Positions 44,532-53,531 of a DNA stretch of 64,000 nt are shown in pieces. How positions within the stretch are numbered: position 1 is the stretch's first letter; the number at the start of each line of letters is the position of its first letter. The DNA comes from Roseibium aestuarii (lineage in GTDB: Bacteria > Pseudomonadota > Alphaproteobacteria > Rhizobiales > Stappiaceae), in contig NZ_VORA01000001.1 in NCBI RefSeq assembly GCF_008477545.1, positions 806,001 to 870,000 of the forward strand. Reading direction: 5' to 3'. The notes beneath the pieces were generated by a model. It saw only the letters and a list, made by a program, of their open reading frames with translations. It was not told where the DNA came from and did no database searches. Both the position numbers and the translations under genes were made by a program.

Positions 44532-44901
44532 GAAAGGGTCCTGGACTGGCGCGGCCGGGGAAACCGCGTGGAGCGCGGCTTGCGGCTCCGGGTGAGTGAA
44601 CGGGACCGGCGTGCCTCCACGGTGAACCGGTCGCACGCCTGTCTTGTCAGTTGGTTGTGGCGCATGGCTTGCCCGCTGGCAAGGACGGTTTGGGCCTGGA
44701 TCGTAAGTCTTGCTTACTTATACGCGTTGAAAGTTTCTGAGATTATTTCCGTTTTGGAAAAAGTAATTGTGGCAGCGACGAATTGACCCGCGGGCCGCAA
44801 CCCGCGACAAGGAAAGGGACAATCGACACCCTTGCGCCCGCAGGCCGCCGCGAGAGCGGGGCTGCGCCATCCGGGCCCGGGGACAGACAGGAGTTGAGAC
44901 A
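44532..44901. promoter_or_regulatory. Upstream region of glcB and the EamA gene
   Basis: A 370-bp gap without a gene. It holds the inverted repeat GTAAG-tcttg-CTTAC (44703-44717) and an AT-rich patch at 44715-44775, likely the glcB promoter zone. No exact boxes can be assigned. Confidence 0.35.
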
Positions 44902-47067
44902 ATGGGAACGCGAGTGAGCACGCACGGCCTTCAGGTGGCCAAGGAGCTCCATGACTTCGTGAACGACAAGGCCCTGCCGGGAACCGGCGTGACCCAGGAA
45001 GCCTTCTGGGCCGGTCTGGCCGCCCTTGTCCGCGATCTCGCGCCCCGCAATCGCGAGCTTCTGGCCCGTCGTGACCAGCTGCAGGAGCAGATCGACGCCT
45101 GGCACCGCGCCAATCCGGGCACGCCGGACATGGTCACCTACAAGGCCTTCCTGACCGAGATCGGCTATCTGACGCCGGAAGGCGAGGACTTCGCCGTCGC
45201 CACCGCCAATGTGGACCCGGAGATTTCCACCGTCGCCGGGCCCCAGCTCGTCGTGCCGGTGATGAACGCCCGCTACGCGCTGAACGCGGCCAATGCCCGC
45301 TGGGGCTCGCTCTATGATGCGCTCTATGGCACCGATGCCATGGGCTCTCTGCCGGCCGGCGGCGGCTTTGACGCTGCCCGTGGCGCGGAGGTGATCGCCC
45401 ATGCGCGCAAGGTGCTGGACGAGAGCGCCCCGCTTGCCTCCGGCTCCTGGGCCGATGCGGAAGGCCTCGCCGTCGTCGATGGCGCCCTCGCCGTGACCGT
45501 TTCCGGTCAGCCGGTCGCGCTCAAGGACGCCGCCCAGTTCGCCGGTTACCGGGGGGAGGCGAGCGCGCCGACCAACGTGCTGCTGGTGAAGAACGGCCTG
45601 CATCTGGACATCGTTGTCGATGCCGCGCATCCGATCGGCAAGACCGACAAGGCCCACATCGCCGACGTGATCCTGGAATCCGCGCTCTCCACCATCATGG
45701 ACTGCGAGGACTCTGTTGCCGCCGTCGACGCCGAGGACAAGGTTGTCGTCTATGGCAACTGGCTGGGCCTGCTGAAGGGCGATCTGGTCGAGAGCTTCGA
45801 GAAGGGCGGCAAGACCGTGACCCGCAAGCTCAACGGGGACCGCAGCTACACCGCGCCGGATGGACAGGGCTCCGTCTCCCTGCATGGTCGCTCGCTGCTG
45901 CTGGTGCGCAATGTCGGTCACCTGATGACCATCGACGCGGTGCTGGACGAAGCGGGCAACGAGATCCCGGAAGGCATCCTTGACGGTCTGGTGACCTCTC
46001 TCATCGGCCTGCATGACATCGGCCCGAACGGCAAGCGCCTGAATTCGCGCGCCGGATCGATCTACATCGTGAAGCCCAAGATGCACGGCCCGGAGGAAGT
46101 GGCCTTCGCTAACGAGCTCTTCGGTCGCATCGAGCAGATCCTGGGGATGGACGCCAACACCCTCAAGATGGGCATCATGGACGAGGAACGCCGCACCACG
46201 GTCAACCTCAAGCAGTGCATCCGTGCTGCCAAGGACCGGGTGTTCTTCATCAACACCGGCTTCCTGGACCGCACCGGCGACGAGATGCACACCTCCATGG
46301 AAGCGGGCCCGATGATCCGCAAGGGCGACATGAAGGCGGCTCCCTGGATCGCGGCTTACGAGAACAACAACGTGGACGTGGGCCTCGCCTGCGGTCTGCC
46401 CGGCCACGCCCAGATCGGCAAGGGCATGTGGGCCATGCCCGACCTGATGCAGGCCATGCTGGAGCAGAAGATCGGCCATCCGAAGGCCGGCGCCAACACC
46501 GCCTGGGTGCCGTCCCCCACCGCCGCCACGCTTCATGCGCTGCATTACCATCAGGTTTCGGTGAAGGATCGTCAGGCCGAGCTGAAGACCCGCGCCAAGG
46601 CGAAGCTCGAGGATATTCTGTCCATCCCGGTGGCGGAGCGTCCGAACTGGGCCCCCGCCGACATTCAGGCCGAGCTCGACAACAATGCGCAGGGCATCCT
46701 GGGCTATGTGGTGCGCTGGGTCGAACAGGGCGTCGGCTGTTCCAAGGTGCCCGACATCAACAATGTCGGCCTGATGGAAGACCGTGCCACCCTGCGCATC
46801 TCCTCCCAGCACATTGCCAACTGGCTGCGCCATGGCGTCTGCTCGAAGGAGCAGGTGATGGAAACCCTGAAGCGCATGGCAAGTCTGGTGGACGAGCAGA
46901 ACGCCGGCGACCCGGCCTATCGCGCCATGTCCGCCGATTTCGACGCCTCCATCGGCTTCCAGGCGGCCTGCGATTTGGTCTTCGAGGGTACCAGCCAGCC
47001 CAACGGCTACACCGAGCCGGTCCTCCATGCCCGCCGCCGCGAGTTCAAGGCCCGCGCGGCCAGCTGA
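44902..47067 (+). CDS. glcB: Malate synthase G
   Basis: A 721-residue enzyme that condenses glyoxylate with acetyl-CoA to malate in the glyoxylate shunt. Active-site blocks are visible: [18 protein letters not shown] (catalytic Arg), [14 protein letters not shown] (Mg-binding Glu), [20 protein letters not shown] (Asp) and [12 protein letters not shown] (catalytic Asp). ATG 44902 follows AGGAG at 8 nt. It is a single gene ending in a terminator at 47091. Isocitrate lyase is not in this window. Confidence 0.97.
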   Translation: MGTRVSTHGLQVAKELHDFVNDKALPGTGVTQEAFWAGLAALVRDLAPRNRELLARRDQLQEQIDAWHRANPGTPDMVTYKAFLTEIGYLTPEGEDFAVATANVDPEISTVAGPQLVVPVMNARYALNAANARWGSLYDALYGTDAMGSLPAGGGFDAARGAEVIAHARKVLDESAPLASGSWADAEGLAVVDGALAVTVSGQPVALKDAAQFAGYRGEASAPTNVLLVKNGLHLDIVVDAAHPIGKTDKAHIADVILESALSTIMDCEDSVAAVDAEDKVVVYGNWLGLLKGDLVESFEKGGKTVTRKLNGDRSYTAPDGQGSVSLHGRSLLLVRNVGHLMTIDAVLDEAGNEIPEGILDGLVTSLIGLHDIGPNGKRLNSRAGSIYIVKPKMHGPEEVAFANELFGRIEQILGMDANTLKMGIMDEERRTTVNLKQCIRAAKDRVFFINTGFLDRTGDEMHTSMEAGPMIRKGDMKAAPWIAAYENNNVDVGLACGLPGHAQIGKGMWAMPDLMQAMLEQKIGHPKAGANTAWVPSPTAATLHALHYHQVSVKDRQAELKTRAKAKLEDILSIPVAERPNWAPADIQAELDNNAQGILGYVVRWVEQGVGCSKVPDINNVGLMEDRATLRISSQHIANWLRHGVCSKEQVMETLKRMASLVDEQNAGDPAYRAMSADFDASIGFQAACDLVFEGTSQPNGYTEPVLHARRREFKARAAS

Positions 47068-47090
47068 GACTGGCTAGCTGACTGAGACTG

Positions 47091-47122
47091 AAACCCCCGG
47101 GGCGCAGGCTCCGGGGGTTTTT
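47091..47122 (+). terminator. Rho-independent terminator after glcB
   Basis: The stem AAACCCCCGG/CCGGGGGTTT has a 10-nt loop, followed by further T residues, 24 bp after the glcB stop. Confidence 0.88.
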
Positions 47123-47251
47123 ACTTGTGCCGCAGCAACCCGGATCGCGCCCGAGCAGGACAACCGAGGAGCATTCTCATGTCGGTGGGCTCGGCTCAAA
47201 AATGACGTAGGGGAAAATTAGAGTTTTTGCGTCAATCTGAAGAATGAGGTC

Positions 47252-47279
47252 TTGAAAGGCGCACTGGGTGCGCTAAATT
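47252..47279 (+). promoter_or_regulatory. Sigma-70-like promoter before the 41-residue gene
   Basis: TTGAAA (47252-47257) and TAAATT (47274-47279) are spaced 16 bp, 42 bp before the ATG at 47322. The sequence upstream is AT-richer than the region average. Confidence 0.4.
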
Positions 47280-47321
47280 CTAAGCATCGACTTTCAACGC
47301 AGATGTCATCGGAGATCCCCC

Positions 47322-47447
47322 ATGAATGTCTTCGTCGCCCGCACCCTCCTTGTCCGGCACCGGCAGGATTTCAACCGTGACCGGTTGCCCTGGCTGCCAG
47401 GCTCCCTCTATCGCCTCCTGAGCGAGGTGAAGAAGGTCTATTCCTAA
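47322..47447 (+). CDS. 41-residue small protein
   Basis: ATG 47322 to TAA 47447 encodes 41 residues (begins MNVFVARTLLVRH, ends SEVKKVYS), basic with a Pro/Trp centre. GGAG lies 8 nt upstream, a promoter-like pair lies further up, and a terminator follows at 47553, so it looks like an independent transcription unit. It faintly recalls DUF1127-type small regulatory proteins, but the match is weak. No hydrophobic segment long enough for the membrane. Confidence 0.45.
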   Translation: MNVFVARTLLVRHRQDFNRDRLPWLPGSLYRLLSEVKKVYS

Positions 47448-47552
47448 CCGACCCCATTCGAGAAAAGGCCCCCGCTGGCCTCACCGGCGACCACGGGCCT
47501 TCCGAATAAGGAGCACCAAAAAAGACTCCGATCTGTGCACGACCTGTAAAAG

Positions 47553-47578
47553 AACCCGGCCCCACCGCCGGGTTTTTT
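47553..47578 (+). terminator. Rho-independent terminator after the 41-residue gene
   Basis: The stem AACCCGGC/GCCGGGTT has a 6-nt loop and is followed by TTTT. Confidence 0.85.
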
Positions 47579-47738
47579 GTTGCCCGAAAGCCGTGCTGCG
47601 CCGTCCTGGGGCAAGCGTCTTTGCCATCCGTTGAGCATGGCGCGGGTCCAGGCGTCCCCTCTTGCGCCGAATTGCAGTATATTTCCCGGAGCGAACCGGG
47701 AGGAGATCCGGTCCGCCAGACCACGGAGGATCACCTTC

Positions 47739-48569
47739 ATGCGCAGCCGTCTGATGATCTTCGACATGGCCAGTGGCGACAGTCGGGAGGTTCTGGCCAC
47801 CGATCGCCTGATCGAGGCCCCGAACTGGATGCCGGATGGCTCGGCGCTCATCGTCAATGGCGACGGCCTGCTCTTCCGGGTGGACCTGCACGAGGATGCG
47901 GTGGCCGAGCTCGACCCGATCAACACGGAATTCGCCCTTCGCTGCAACAATGACCACGGGATTTCCCCCTGCGGCCGGGAGATCCTGCTCTCCGATCAGA
48001 GCGAGACCGGCGCCTCGCGCATCTACCGCCTGCCCATCGAGGGCGGGACGCCGGTGGAGGTGACGCCGCTCGAGCCCTCCTACTGGCATGGCATCTCGCC
48101 CGATGGCAGCACCTTGGCCTACTGTGCCGAGCGGGGCGGGCGCTTCGACATTTACACCTGTCCCCGCGACGGGGGCCCCGAACGCCGGCTCACCGATGGC
48201 TCCGGCCATGCGGATGGTCCCGACTACAGCGCCTGCGGCCGCTACATCTGGTTCAACTCCGACCGGGACGGCCACGCCCAGCTCTGGCGCATGACGACAG
48301 CGGGAACCGGCCTGACCCGCATGACCGACGACGAGCGGGTCAACTGGTTTCCCCATCCCTCGCCCTGTGGCGACTGGGTGGTCTATCTCTCCTATGAGCC
48401 CGGAACCCTCGGCCATCCCCGCGACCGTGAGGTCGAACTGCGGCTGATCGATCCGGAAGGCGGAGAAAAGCAGTCCCTTGTCCGTCTGTTCGGCGGGCAG
48501 GGAACGATCAACGTGCCCTCCTGGGCACCCGACGGGGCGGCCTTCGCCTATGTGGCCTATGAGCGCTGA
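47739..48569 (+). CDS. TolB-like WD40 beta-propeller protein
   Basis: A 276-residue protein built of repeated WD40-like/TolB blades: NWMPDGSALIV, GISPDGSTLAYC, DYSACGRYIWFNSDRDGHAQLWRM, WFPHPSPCGDWVVYLS and SWAPDGAAFAYV. No signal peptide is seen, so unlike TolB it should be cytoplasmic. ATG 47739 has GGAGG 9 nt upstream. The role is unknown; homologues are often annotated as transporters or biopolymer proteins without evidence. It is followed 130 bp later by a monooxygenase-like gene. Confidence 0.82.
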   Translation: MRSRLMIFDMASGDSREVLATDRLIEAPNWMPDGSALIVNGDGLLFRVDLHEDAVAELDPINTEFALRCNNDHGISPCGREILLSDQSETGASRIYRLPIEGGTPVEVTPLEPSYWHGISPDGSTLAYCAERGGRFDIYTCPRDGGPERRLTDGSGHADGPDYSACGRYIWFNSDRDGHAQLWRMTTAGTGLTRMTDDERVNWFPHPSPCGDWVVYLSYEPGTLGHPRDREVELRLIDPEGGEKQSLVRLFGGQGTINVPSWAPDGAAFAYVAYER

Positions 48570-48698
48570 GGACCGCGTGCAAACCGTGGATCGCGCCGGG
48601 ATCCGCGCGATCTGCCCTTGAGAAACCCGCCGCACTCCGGTCACTCTGGGGCGGAGGACAAGGGCTCGCCGAGGCGAGCCGCAAGGGGAGGGTGCCGG

Positions 48699-49034
48699 AT
48701 GATTGCCGTGATCTTCGAGGTCTGGCCGAAGGCCGAACACAAGCAGGACTATCTGGACATGGCCGCGCGCCTGCGGCCCCATCTGGCAGAGATTGACGGC
48801 TTTCTCTCCGTCGAGCGCTTCCAGAGCCTGACCGACCCGGACAAGCTGCTCTCCGTGTCCTTCTTCCGTGACGAGGCCGCCCTCGACCAGTGGCGCAACC
48901 TGATGGAGCACCGCCGCGCCCAGTCTGCCGGCCGCGCCAGCTTCTTTGCCGACTACCGCCTGCGTGTTGCCCATGTCCTGCGTGACTACGGCCTCACCGA
49001 CCGGGACGAGGCCCCGGCGGACAGCAAGGCCTAG
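48699..49034 (+). CDS. Antibiotic biosynthesis monooxygenase (ABM) domain protein
   Basis: A 111-residue dimeric alpha/beta-barrel protein of the ABM type (IAVIFEVWPKAEHKQDYLDMAARLRPHL, then IDGFLSVERFQSL, LLSVSFFRDEAALDQWRN). Members act as small cofactor-free oxygenases or quinol sensors. ATG 48699 is preceded by GGGAGGG. It may be co-transcribed with the propeller protein and converges with the sensor kinase gene. Confidence 0.85.
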   Translation: MIAVIFEVWPKAEHKQDYLDMAARLRPHLAEIDGFLSVERFQSLTDPDKLLSVSFFRDEAALDQWRNLMEHRRAQSAGRASFFADYRLRVAHVLRDYGLTDRDEAPADSKA

Positions 49035-49046
49035 AGGCGCCCTCCC

Positions 49047-50606
49047 TCACCCCCCCAGCGGCAGGCGCACTTCCACGTCCAGCCCGCCGTCCGGGTGGTT
49101 GGCCAGGGTCACCGTGCCGCCATGGGCGTGGATGATCGAGCGGGTGATGGAGAGCCCGAGGCCGATGCCGCCGGTTTCCTCCGAGCGGCTTTCCTCCAGC
49201 CGGACAAAGGGCTCGAACACGTCGCGCAGCCGGTCCTCCGGGATCCCGGGGCCCTTGTCGCGCACATGGATCACCGCATTGCCGGCATCCTGAGCGTAGG
49301 ACAGGCAGACAGACGCGCCGTAGCGCACCCCGTTCTCGATCAGGTTGCGCAGGGCCCGCTTCAGGGCCAGAGGCCGGCAACGCACCACCAGACGGCCGTG
49401 GTCCTCCGCCTTCACGTCATGGCCCATGTCCTGCTGGTCGTCGGCCAGCGATTGCAGCAGGGAGCCGAGGTCCAGCTTCTGCGCCTCCTCGCGGGTCGCC
49501 TCGTCCCGGGCGAAGGCAAGGGTGGCCTCGGTCATCTGGCTCATCTCGTCCAGCGTGGCGATCATCTTCTCCCGGTTCTCGTCATCGTCGATGAACTCCG
49601 CCCGCAGGCGCAGGGACGTGATGGGCGTGCGCAGGTCATGGCTGATGGCGGCCAGCATGCGGGTCCGGTCCTGCACGAAGCGGGTCAGACGGTCCTGCAT
49701 GTCGTTGAAGGCGCGGGTCAGGGCCTGCACCTCGCCCGGTCCGCTCTCCGGCAGGGCCTCGACGGTCTCGCCCCGGCCGAGCCGCTCGGCCGCGCCGGCC
49801 AGATCCCGCAAGGGGCGCGAGAGCCGCCGCATCAGGAAGGCGACGATGACGCTGGTCGCCACGATGGTCAGGAGAAGCTGCACCAGGAAGGGGATGATGG
49901 AGCGGTCCGGCGGACGATAATCCGTCGTCATATTGAACCAGCGCCCGTCCTTGAGCCGGATCGACAGCGCCACATCCTTGTGCCACTTGCGCGGCCGGAA
50001 GTCCTCGTCCAGATCCTTGGCGACGTCGCCCTTGCCGGACAGGGCCTTTTCAAGGGAGGTCTTCCGCTCGTGCTCGTCGTCCGAGTGCTCGCGCATCTGC
50101 CGCTCGCGCCAGCTCTGCACCTGCTGGTCCTTGAAGCTGCGCTCCTCCGCGCTCATGTCCTCGCGCTTGCGGTTGATGTCGAGGCGGATGTCGCGCGCTT
50201 CGTCGAACTCGCCCTGAAGCCAAGCGACGACACGCCGTTCCGTCTTGCTCGGCTCGCGCGGATCGGCAGCCGGCGCATCGGCGATCCAGAAATTGGAGAA
50301 GCGGCTGCGGCCGGCCTCCAGCACCCGTGCCTGAAAATCCTTCGGCATGTCTTCCACCAGCCGCGCCATGGCGACCGAGCGCGACAGGATGTTGTCCCGC
50401 GCCACTTCCGCCAGCGCCAGGCGCCGCTCGTCGTGGAAGATCCAGATGCTGATGCCCTGGGCGACCAGGATCGCGAGGACCAGAAGGGTGATCAGCTGAC
50501 CGGACAGGCTCGCCGGCCAGAGCCGCGCGGGGCTCCAGCGCGAGCGGGAAGCGGGGGGCGGCGTCGCCTCGGGCGCGCCGCCATCAGGAGGGGAGGTGAA
50601 GTGCAC
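49047..50606 (-). CDS. Two-component sensor histidine kinase
   Basis: A 519-residue EnvZ-type kinase. A transmembrane helix lies near residue 40 (LITLLVLAILVAQGISIWIF). A periplasmic domain of about 170 residues, rich in Asp, Glu, Lys and Arg, follows. The second helix (FLVQLLLTIVATSVIVAFL) and a HAMP linker come next. The phosphoacceptor region is AAISHDLRTPITSLRLRAEF, and the ATPase shows NLIENGVRYGA, VRDKGPGIPEDRL and GGIGLGLSI. The start is GTG 50606, directly after the response-regulator stop, so they form one operon. The charged sensing domain and the divergent EF-hand gene suggest cations as a possible signal. Confidence 0.92.
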   Translation of the reverse strand: MHFTSPPDGGAPEATPPPASRSRWSPARLWPASLSGQLITLLVLAILVAQGISIWIFHDERRLALAEVARDNILSRSVAMARLVEDMPKDFQARVLEAGRSRFSNFWIADAPAADPREPSKTERRVVAWLQGEFDEARDIRLDINRKREDMSAEERSFKDQQVQSWRERQMREHSDDEHERKTSLEKALSGKGDVAKDLDEDFRPRKWHKDVALSIRLKDGRWFNMTTDYRPPDRSIIPFLVQLLLTIVATSVIVAFLMRRLSRPLRDLAGAAERLGRGETVEALPESGPGEVQALTRAFNDMQDRLTRFVQDRTRMLAAISHDLRTPITSLRLRAEFIDDDENREKMIATLDEMSQMTEATLAFARDEATREEAQKLDLGSLLQSLADDQQDMGHDVKAEDHGRLVVRCRPLALKRALRNLIENGVRYGASVCLSYAQDAGNAVIHVRDKGPGIPEDRLRDVFEPFVRLEESRSEETGGIGLGLSITRSIIHAHGGTVTLANHPDGGLDVEVRLPLGG

Positions 50607-50607
50607 G

Positions 50608-51333
50608 TCAGGCCTCCGTCGCCACGTCGGCGGTGAACATGTAGCCGCCGCCCCAGACGGTCTTGATCAATTTCGGGTCCTTGCTGTCGACCTCGATCTT
50701 GCGGCGCAGGCGCGAGACCTGGTTGTCGATCGACCGGTCGAAGACCGTCGGCGCCCGGCCGGTGGTCAGGTCCAGCAGCTGATCCCGGTTCAGCACCATC
50801 TTCGGGCGCTTCAGAAAGGCGCAGAGCAGGGTGAACTCGCCGCTCGACAGGGGCACGGCCACCCCGTCCGGGTCGGTCAGCTCGCGCTTGGGCACGCTCA
50901 GCTCCCAGCCCTCGAAGCGCAGCACTTCCTGTTCCACCGGATCGCGCTCTTTCGGCTGGGATCCGGTGCGCCGCAGGACGGCGCGGATGCGGGCCAGCAG
51001 CTCACGCGGATTGAAGGGCTTGGTCACGTAATCATCGGCGCCGATCTCCAGCCCGATCACCCGGTCCGTGTCATCCGCCATGGCGGTCAGCAGGATCACC
51101 GGGGTTGAGCCGGTTTCCACCAGATGCCGGCACAGGGAAAGCCCGTCCTCGCCGGGCATCATGATGTCGAGCACCACCAGATCGATGGCAGCCGCCTTCA
51201 TGGCCTTGCGGGCATGGGCGGCATTTTCCGCCGTGGTGGCCCGCAGCCCGTTCTTGACCAGATAGCGGGCGAGCGTCTCGCGAATGTCGCGATGGTCGTC
51301 AACGATCAGGATATGGGGGCTCGGCACGTTCAC
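50608..51333 (-). CDS. OmpR-family response regulator
   Basis: A 241-residue regulator. The receiver domain has ILIVDDHRD, the phosphorylated Asp in LVVLDIMMPGEDG, LLTA and DYVTKPF. The C-terminal winged helix ends with DRSIDNQVSRLRRKIE and KTVWGGGYMF. The start is GTG 51333 with GGAGA upstream. The long in-frame extension to 51723 lacks domain features. It forms an operon with the kinase and is divergent from the EF-hand gene at 51617, its likely target. Confidence 0.93.
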   Translation of the reverse strand: MNVPSPHILIVDDHRDIRETLARYLVKNGLRATTAENAAHARKAMKAAAIDLVVLDIMMPGEDGLSLCRHLVETGSTPVILLTAMADDTDRVIGLEIGADDYVTKPFNPRELLARIRAVLRRTGSQPKERDPVEQEVLRFEGWELSVPKRELTDPDGVAVPLSSGEFTLLCAFLKRPKMVLNRDQLLDLTTGRAPTVFDRSIDNQVSRLRRKIEVDSKDPKLIKTVWGGGYMFTADVATEA

Positions 51334-51616
51334 GGGGAAGGTCTCCGTCTTTGGGGGGGCAGGCTCTTGCGGCCGCTCCGGGGGGCTGGGATCGGGTACC
51401 GGGACGGCGCCGATCCATCGTCTTCCCCAAGGGTGACGATCCGCATCATCTTTGTACAGATCGGGAAACACCGCGCAATCGGCTGAAACTGTAACAGGGT
51501 GTAACGGCCGCCGAGAAGCGGGACAGACGATCACACTTCCGGCGATTCCCGGCGTAGTTCTGAGACAGGTGCTTCCTATCTTCAGGCCATCGCAACGATG
51601 CCCAAAGGAGACTGGC

Positions 51617-52762
51617 ATGAAACCGATCAAGACCCTGACCATGGCACTTCTGGCTGCTGGAGTGGCCGGGGGCGCGGTGACTGCACACGCCGAGGGGGGC
51701 AAGTTCTGGCGCGGTGGGGACAAGGACCCGGGTCAGATGGAAATGGCACATGGATACGGTCATGGCTTCGGCCAGGGCTTCGGCCAAGGCTTCGGAAAGA
51801 AGGGCATGGGCCCCGGCCGAGGTGCTCACGCCAAGCACATGTTCCAGACGTTCGACACCAACAAGGACGGGGTCATCACCCAGTCCGAGATCGACGCCGT
51901 CATCGCGGAGAAATTCGCCAAGGCCGATGCGGACAAGAGCTCCGAGGTGAGCCTTGCCGAGTTCAAGGCCGGCTTTGCCGAAATGAGCAAGCCGATGCAG
52001 GTGCGTGCCTTCCAGCGGCTGGATGCCGATGGCGACGGCACGGTGACCCAGGCCGAATATGACAAGATCGCCGAGCGGATTTTCGACCGGATGGACCGGG
52101 ACGGCGATGGCGAGCTGACCCCGCGCGGCCCGAAGGGCGAAAAGCGCGGTGAAGGCATGGGCCAGGGCCAGGGCATGAGCAAGGGCCCGGGCGCAGGCAA
52201 GCCCGGCGACGAGCGTCAGGCCCGCAAGGGACAGGACGACGACCGCGAGCATGGACCGCGTGGCATGGGGCATCCCGGTGAAGGCCCGATGGGCGGCCGC
52301 ATGGGCATGATGCAGATGTTCGCAGACATGGATGGTGACGACGACGGCAAGGTGACCCGCGCCGAATTCGATGCCAAGCGTGCCGAGATGTTTGCCAAGG
52401 CCGATGCGGACAAGTCCGGCGGCGTCTCTCTGGACGAGTTCGGCTCCATCTGGATGGACCTCAACGACGGCCGAGTCGTGCGGATCTTCCAGCACATGGA
52501 CGAGGACGGAAGCCTCGGCCTGACGGTCAGCGAGTTCAATGCCCGCGAAGCCGAACTGATGAAGCATCTAGACCGCAACGACGACGGTGTGATCACCAAG
52601 GCCGATTTCGGCAAGGGCAAGCACGGCGGTGAGAAGCATGGCATGAAGGGCCATCACGGTGACCACGAGCGCGGCGAAGGCCGCCATGGCCATGACGATG
52701 AGGACGACGGTCGCGGTGAAGGCCGCGGCGAGGGCCATGGTCCCCGCTGGTTCCGCGGCTGA
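51617..52762 (+). CDS. Exported EF-hand calcium-binding protein with internal duplication
   Basis: A 381-residue protein with a signal peptide (ALLAAGVAGGAVTAHA). It has two blocks of EF-hand loops: DTNKDGVITQSE, DADKSSEVSLAE, DADGDGTVTQAE and DRDGDGELTPRG, then after a Gly/Lys-rich linker DGDDDGKVTRAE, DADKSGGVSLDE, DEDGSLGLTVSE and DRNDDGVITKAD. The two halves align, implying a tandem duplication. The C terminus is His/Gly/Glu-rich and could bind metal. AAAGGAG precedes ATG 51617. It is divergent from a two-component operon, so calcium- or metal-dependent expression is likely. Confidence 0.9.
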   Translation: MKPIKTLTMALLAAGVAGGAVTAHAEGGKFWRGGDKDPGQMEMAHGYGHGFGQGFGQGFGKKGMGPGRGAHAKHMFQTFDTNKDGVITQSEIDAVIAEKFAKADADKSSEVSLAEFKAGFAEMSKPMQVRAFQRLDADGDGTVTQAEYDKIAERIFDRMDRDGDGELTPRGPKGEKRGEGMGQGQGMSKGPGAGKPGDERQARKGQDDDREHGPRGMGHPGEGPMGGRMGMMQMFADMDGDDDGKVTRAEFDAKRAEMFAKADADKSGGVSLDEFGSIWMDLNDGRVVRIFQHMDEDGSLGLTVSEFNAREAELMKHLDRNDDGVITKADFGKGKHGGEKHGMKGHHGDHERGEGRHGHDDEDDGRGEGRGEGHGPRWFRG

Positions 52763-53531
52763 CCCTCTGAGGGTCTTGACCCCGGCAGGAGCGCCGGGGT
52801 CCGCAAAACACCTGCCTAGGGTTGTCCCCAATGGCGGGTGCCTGATGACAGGCGCATATTGAGTTTAATCAGACGCAGATCTGATCTTAATGCGAGTGCA
52901 CGAAGCGCAGGCGGGCCCCATCGACCAAGAGCCCCCTGCGCACGCTCCGCCAAGTCCTCGCCGCGCCTCTGCGCCGCCTGCTGGACAGCCTCTCTCCCCG
53001 ACGCGATTTGTGATCACATAAAGGCACGAAAACCCCAGGGAAAGCCTTGTGTTAACTGCATTTCCGCCTTGCCCGAAAAAAGCTCGGACGGGGTCAAAAA
53101 AATTCTTGATCTGCACCCCGAATGAGAGCAAATACGCACTAGCCCAAATTCGCACGTGCCCGTGGTCGTCCACCATCTGTAGACGGGGCCGCTGCCGATA
53201 TTCACCTCCGGATCTCCGGAGCGGTCGCAGCAAACCGGACGACTTAAAGCAACGACGTAAGAGGGCCTTTCTGGTCTCTGCCGGGGTTCCATCCTCCGGG
53301 GTTACTGACGAGGCACTTGTTACATCATTGCCCGACGTGCGGTTCGGTTCTCCCGATCCAATCAACGGCATTCCCTTGCGGGAAAGCTTTGACGTGTCCG
53401 CCTGAGCGCGGTCGCCACTGCCCAACCGTCGCCTGATTTGCTCTTCCGCCTTCCGGTTCCACCCGGGGGAACGAGGATCTGCATCTCCGGCTTCCTGCGA
53501 CGTGTGTTGAGACTTGATTGGGAGCCTCCCG
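52763..53531. other. Long gene-free leader before the decarboxylase
   Basis: About 770 bp with no convincing gene. Near its start, GACCCCGGC/GCCGGGGTC (about 52779-52802) forms a strong hairpin without a T run. Closer to the decarboxylase, TTCCCTTGCGGGAA (53370-53383) and GTTCCACCCGGGGGAAC (53456-53472) are local hairpins. A structured leader RNA such as the alphaproteobacterial speF motif would fit the position, but I cannot match it by eye. Confidence 0.35.
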
